This document shows positions 62,243 to 64,000 of a stretch of DNA of 64,000 nt, piece by piece (position 1 is the first letter of the stretch; each line of letters starts with the position of its first letter). The notes below the pieces were generated by a model. The model was given only the letters and a program-made list of their open reading frames with translations. It was not told the DNA's origin and made no database searches. Both the position numbers and the translations under genes were made by a program. This stretch comes from Archilochus colubris (Eukaryota > Chordata > Aves > Apodiformes > Trochilidae), in the NCBI GenBank assembly GCA_023079485.1, contig CM041083.1:154460552-154524551 (forward strand), read 5' to 3'.

Positions 62243-62461
62243 ATTAGATATTAGGAAAAAAATTTTGACAGAGAGGGTGATCAGGCATTGGAATGGGCTG
62301 CCCAGGGAGGTGGTGGATTCTCCATCCTTGGAGGTTTTTAAGAAGAGAGTGGATGTGGCACTCAGTGCCATGGTCTGGTAACCACAGTGGTAGTGGGTCA
62401 AGGGTTGGACTTGATGATCCCAGAGGCCCTTTCCAACCTGGCTGATTCTGTGATTCTGTGA
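62243..62461 (+). mobile_element. CR1 LINE 3' end nested in the LTR (plus)
   Basis: About 219 bp of CR1 3' end in plus orientation: ATTAGGAAAAAAATTTTGAC, GGCATTGGAATGGGCTGCCC and GAGGTGGTGGATTC. Then come CACTCAGTGCCATGGTCTGG and GGTTGGACTTGATGATCC, ending GATTCTGTGATTCTGTGA. It is the same subfamily as 9571-9857. It splits the ERVL-like LTR after GATGAGCTGACCATAATC; LTR sequence resumes immediately with GAAAGTAGAAAAAAGATC. Because it interrupts the LTR it must be the younger of the two. Confidence 0.95.
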
Positions 62462-62573
62462 GAAAGTAGAAAAAAGATCGGAGTAAATTTAAGCTGGGAA
62501 GAAAGGAGGAGTTTGAGGAAGGTGTTTTAATACTTTTTATTATTGTTTTTCTTATTATTCTACTCTGACTGGG

Positions 62574-62579
62574 AATAAA
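62574..62579 (+). terminator. LTR polyadenylation signal AATAAA
   Basis: AATAAA in GGGAATAAATTTTG within the LTR, about 195 bp before its 3' end, in the expected position for the R region of this LTR type. Confidence 0.5.
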
Positions 62580-62774
62580 TTTTGTTAATTACAATTTTAA
62601 TACATTTTTAAGTCTGATTTTCCTATTAAAGTAATTGCTGAGTGATCTCTCCTTGTACTTACTTCAAATCCTGAAACTTTTTCTTGTATTTTCTGTCCTC
62701 TCTCCAGATGAGAAGGGGAGTGGTAGGACAGCTTGAGTGAGCACCTGCTATCCAGCTTGGGTTAATCCACCACA

Positions 62775-63730
62775 GTTCACTTATTCACTTCCAGCACCAG
62801 TGTTACATAAATATTAGAAACTGCTTCATGCCCAGTAACAGTTAGTTCTTAGTCTTAAATAATATGATTTAATTTCAAAGGTTAAATAATACGGTTTACA
62901 TTTTTTCTCTTTTCAGCTGTGCAGAATTTTTCGTACTGACATTCTTATTGCTGTATAAATTGATCAGATAATTGAAGCGAACAAAAATAATTGAGGCTAT
63001 TTGGCTAAAATGGAATAAATAGATTATATCGGTTATCATTCAAATATTTTTTTCTCATCTCTGCCAAAAAAGCCTAAGTTTTAAATTTTTAATATAGGGC
63101 AAAGACATGCTATTTTTTTTTAATTAAATAAAAATGTTCATGAGACAGTAAAAGTGACAGAATCTCAAATGCCACAATAATTCCAGCTTTCTAGTGCCTT
63201 GTTAAGTATGAAAATGTTCTACTTTCAAAATCTCACAAAAAATATAGAACTTTTAAAATGTTTAAATTTTTAGAAAAAATGATTTTTTTTAGAAAATGTA
63301 ATACATTAGGAGCCAGCTCTTCAAATAGAGAAAATTCACATATATTACTGTGAAACAAATTAAATAAACTGGGTTGATAACATGTATCCTCAGATGAACA
63401 ATGTTGCAAGGTGAATCTTTCTGCTGGTCTTTTTTTCCAGTCCAGCATTTTAATAATTTAGACTGAAGATAACTCAGGCTGTTGAGTCCCTTCTGCCACC
63501 TATGTCATTTGATTTTGCATCTCCTTTGTACTGCAGATAAAATTCTGGTACTATACTTGTCTTTTGTCTTCTGCAAACTTTCCACTTCTTCCATCTTTAA
63601 CCCCTGTCTGTTTCAGCTGCAATACTGATGTTTTTCCTAACTGAATTTCACCCGTACTGGTCTGCATTCCCAAAACACAAATACAGGAAAAAGATAAACA
63701 ATCAATTCATGTATTTTTTGTCATTGTTGC
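62775..63730. other. AT-rich unique DNA
   Basis: No gene or repeat recognised. The 71-codon minus frame at 63233-63448 shows no domain. Confidence 0.6.
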
Positions 63731-63797
63731 TTTTTGGGGGTTTTTTTGTTTTTTGTTTTGTTTTGTTGTGGTTTTTTTGTTGTTTGTTTTTTTTTTT
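63731..63797. repeat. G/T-rich low-complexity tract
   Basis: G5T7GT6G-type tract, almost pure T and G on the plus strand, of the same kind as at 18481, 21787, 23658, 43654 and 53638. Confidence 0.9.
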
Positions 63798-63846
63798 AAC
63801 CTAAAGAAGCATAACATCTAGTACAGCTACACTGAATCGTAGCCAG

Positions 63847-63884
63847 GTAGTAGAGGTAACTTTGAGTAGTAGAGGTAACTTTGG
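63847..63884. repeat. 19-bp tandem duplication
   Basis: GTAGTAGAGGTAACTTTGA at 63847-63865 is followed directly by a second copy at 63866-63884 with one mismatch at its last base. It lies in otherwise unique sequence, so it is probably recent. Confidence 0.93.
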
Positions 63885-64000
63885 GACAAAATGCATGTAT
63901 GTGAAAGAACTAAAGAAATTACTGTCAGCTGCTAAACAGGTTCATAATTAATCCAGTCAGTTAAGGCATAGAAAGTTGTGTCTTGTACACTTAGAAATTT

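Larger units (their letters stand above)
61534..62774 (+). mobile_element. Full-length ERVL-like LTR, interrupted by a CR1 (plus)
   Basis: Starts TGTGTAGCAAGGTTTTGGTA and ends TCCACCACA, the TG...CA ends of a common avian ERVL LTR. Total span is 1241 bp, of which 219 bp (62243-62461) is an inserted CR1, so the LTR itself is about 1022 bp. Typical tandem-like GC-rich phrases of this LTR are present: several variants of GCTGGAGCAGG/CTGTGACCCC at 61940-62200, then GATGAGCTGACCATAATC, then an AATAAA signal at 62574-62579. After this come TAAGTCTGATTTTCC and GAGAAGGGGAGTGGTAGGAC to the 3' end. No internal retroviral region flanks it, so it is a solo LTR. No clear 5-bp target duplication is left (CGGTT against GTTCA). 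Closely related pieces lie in the opposite orientation at 34169 and 58208. Confidence 0.88.

Noticed and set aside
1..64000. CRISPR arrays, operons, tRNA or rRNA genes, phage or IS elements
   Set aside because: No regularly spaced direct repeats, Shine-Dalgarno-linked frames or cloverleaf or rRNA cores were seen, and the repeat content is that of a bird nuclear genome.

Overview
This window is a gene-poor stretch of a bird nuclear genome. The diagnosis rests on the repeats. At least eleven blocks read as CR1-type LINEs, most of them truncated at the 5' end, and several carry the avian CR1 3' terminus of tandem ATTCTATGA or ATTCTGTGA-like units. There are also several long terminal repeats (LTRs) of avian endogenous retrovirus type. 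The DNA is AT-rich, CpG-poor and has long homopolymer runs. There are no operons, dense open reading frames or RNA operons. I found no exon, host protein-coding gene, tRNA or rRNA that I can defend. The few open frames that match anything are decayed CR1 reverse-transcriptase pieces, plus one short frame inside an LTR. The window could be intergenic desert or the inside of a very large intron, and the sequence alone does not decide.

Layout. From 1 to about 25.4 kb the sequence is mostly unique and AT-rich, with three minus-strand CR1 pieces (4.1, 6.9 and 9.6 kb) and scattered A/T and G/T tracts. At 25.45-26.18 kb there is a solo LTR (minus) with recognisable TATA and polyadenylation signals and a candidate 5-bp target duplication. 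An (ATT)n microsatellite follows at 26.9 kb. From 29.6 to 37.0 kb lies a repeat cluster: a long minus CR1 (29.6-30.8), an old plus CR1 (31.06-31.47), a truncated LTR (34.2-34.6), another long minus CR1 (35.4-36.2) and a plus CR1 tail (36.7-37.0). From 37 to 46.9 kb it is largely unique, with a G/T-rich tract at 43.7 kb. A rearranged CR1 sits at 46.9-47.75 kb and a well-preserved CR1 3' end at 50.6-51.35 kb. From 51.4 to 55.8 kb the sequence is unique and has the most plausible conserved noncoding stretches, especially 54.16-54.41 kb. The last 8 kb is repeat-rich: a CR1 ORF2 scrap, a 336-bp LTR with a clean ATTTA target duplication, an LTR scrap at 58.2 kb, a minus CR1 at 59.05 kb, and a 1.2-kb LTR (61.5-62.8) that carries a younger CR1 inside it.

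Nothing here behaves as a gene system. The interest lies in transposon stratigraphy (the nested insertion at 62.2 kb, LTRs with intact duplications, CR1 copies with internal deletion or spacer expansion) and in candidate regulatory noncoding DNA. Repeat family names are given from recognition of the sequence, not from a database search, and boundaries are usually good to about 5-20 bp.
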